Below are positions 63,070 to 64,000 of a DNA stretch of 64,000 bases, one piece after another. The translations under genes and the position numbers were made by a program. Under the pieces are notes generated by a model that was not told where the DNA came from, made no database searches, and worked only from the letters and a program-made list of their open reading frames with translations. The stretch comes from Acanthacorydalis orientalis (taxonomy: Eukaryota; Arthropoda; Insecta; Megaloptera; Corydalidae). The DNA lies in the NCBI GenBank assembly GCA_034766995.1, contig CM068317.1:18020154-18084153 (forward strand), in the 5' to 3' direction. The stretch's first letter is position 1, and each line of letters starts with the position of its first letter.

Positions 63070-64000
63070 TGAGTCCACAACCGGTAATTTTCAAAATGTT
63101 ATGCAGTACTCATTATTAAACCATTCCATACGACGAGATATACATTTTTTACAATTACTCGATCCTTATTTAAGTAATTCAATTCACACTGCAAGTATCT
63201 TATAATAGCGACAATCATGAATTATTTCACTCACATTAGTAGAAATAAATTAATCAAACAAAATGTCCACTAGATTCAAATGAGCGAAATAACAATTTTT
63301 CTTATTAAAGCAATATCAACATTGTATCGGTTTAGTGTTTTTTAATCGATAGTATAAAAGGAGCAGCTTTTGTTTTGTTTAGTACATTATTATTTTATGA
63401 ATTGATAGCAATATCTAATTTTATTTCATAGATCTCAGCAATAGTTTTTCATAAATATGAAATGTACAAAAAACAATCACAAAAAGTTTCAAATGCCTCT
63501 AAAGAAATTTTACGAAAAATACAATACAAATGTACATATTTCGTTTTGAAACTACTGATAAACGCCGGTATAAGCGGCTATTTTGATCACTTCTCTGTTA
63601 CTAGAATGAATTACAGCAACATTTTACGTTATCCAAAAAGTTTTCAAGATACTAAAAAGACAACAATTTCTATTCTAATAAATAAGTACAAATATGTAAA
63701 AATATATTAATTACCCAGATACAATGAAAACCATTTTCTCATAGAATCTTTTACTCCATACAAGTAATCACCAATGAAATCCAAAATAAAAAGACCCACG
63801 AATTTATATTGGAATAAAAAAAAAATTAAAAAAAAACAATGAAAACGATGTGACTGAATATTTTTCATTATTTACATTTGACATTTTGTGATATTCGTAA
63901 TATGTTTTTTAAATATCTAAAACAATTATAAATATATAATATCTAATTAAAAATAAATATTAATTGATCGTGGATTTCCGTGCAATTACTTTTCATACTT
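63070..64000. other. AT-rich spacer
   Basis: An 82-codon ATG frame at 63462-63710 (MYKKQSQKVSNASKEI...) has a more balanced residue mix than most chance frames here, but has no motif I recognise. It could be a small exon or chance. Confidence 0.35.

Overview
The window is a very AT-rich eukaryotic chromosome segment, clearly above 70 % A+T by eye. I see no complete host protein-coding gene, no canonical tRNA or rRNA gene and no CRISPR array. Its content points to an animal, most likely an arthropod: at least fourteen mariner copies of several lineages, five Tc1-like copies, Helitron-type elements, a jockey-like LINE, and more than forty (TA)n-type microsatellites. I cannot name the species. 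The segment is probably intergenic or one or more very large introns.

Layout. 0-10 kb: mostly AT-rich spacer with TA arrays, a Helitron-like repeat (about 651-1025, minus strand), a short DNA transposon with imperfect inverted ends (4412-4908), and a CpG-rich island at 7400-7965. The island has an arthropod-type initiator motif and a strong splice-donor-like site, and is the only candidate host promoter or first exon. 10-24 kb: a second copy of the Helitron-like repeat, a decayed mariner (about 11170-12240), an internally deleted mariner with perfect 27-bp ends (12662-13551), a cecropia/Hsmar1-like mariner (18558-19828), a reversed Tc1-like fragment (21715-22165) and another decayed mariner (about 22360-23429). 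24-30 kb: a 224-bp Helitron-type element with both termini, a 520-bp CATA-type array, a GC-rich jockey-like LINE relic (about 27000-28545), and a composite tandem block near 29.05-29.63 kb. 30-43 kb: reversed mariner and Tc1 fragments, two mariners beginning or ending at TA arrays, two Tc1-like elements with recognisable ends, and a GC-rich LINE-tail-like island at 36626-36900.

43-54 kb: a cecropia-like mariner (43986-45237); a structurally intact mariner (45418-46707) with a 348-residue transposase, complete DDD triad, matching ends and TA duplications; two decayed mariners (48161-49490, 49957-50952); and a 5' mariner fragment (about 52814-53345). 54-64 kb: an 800-bp foldback whose two arms each carry a tRNA-like A box and B box facing inward; a Tc1-like element with a double-inverted-repeat layout and a 200-bp microsatellite inside it (55925-57756); an A-rich strand-biased kilobase; an internally deleted mariner (61628-62199, minus strand); a LINE tail; a tRNA-like SINE head; and a hairpin.

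These parts do not form a pathway. They form a transposon landscape in which TA-targeting transposons and TA microsatellites repeatedly share borders. The element at 45418-46707 is the only copy here that looks able to make a working transposase. All family assignments come from reading motifs by eye, without database searches.
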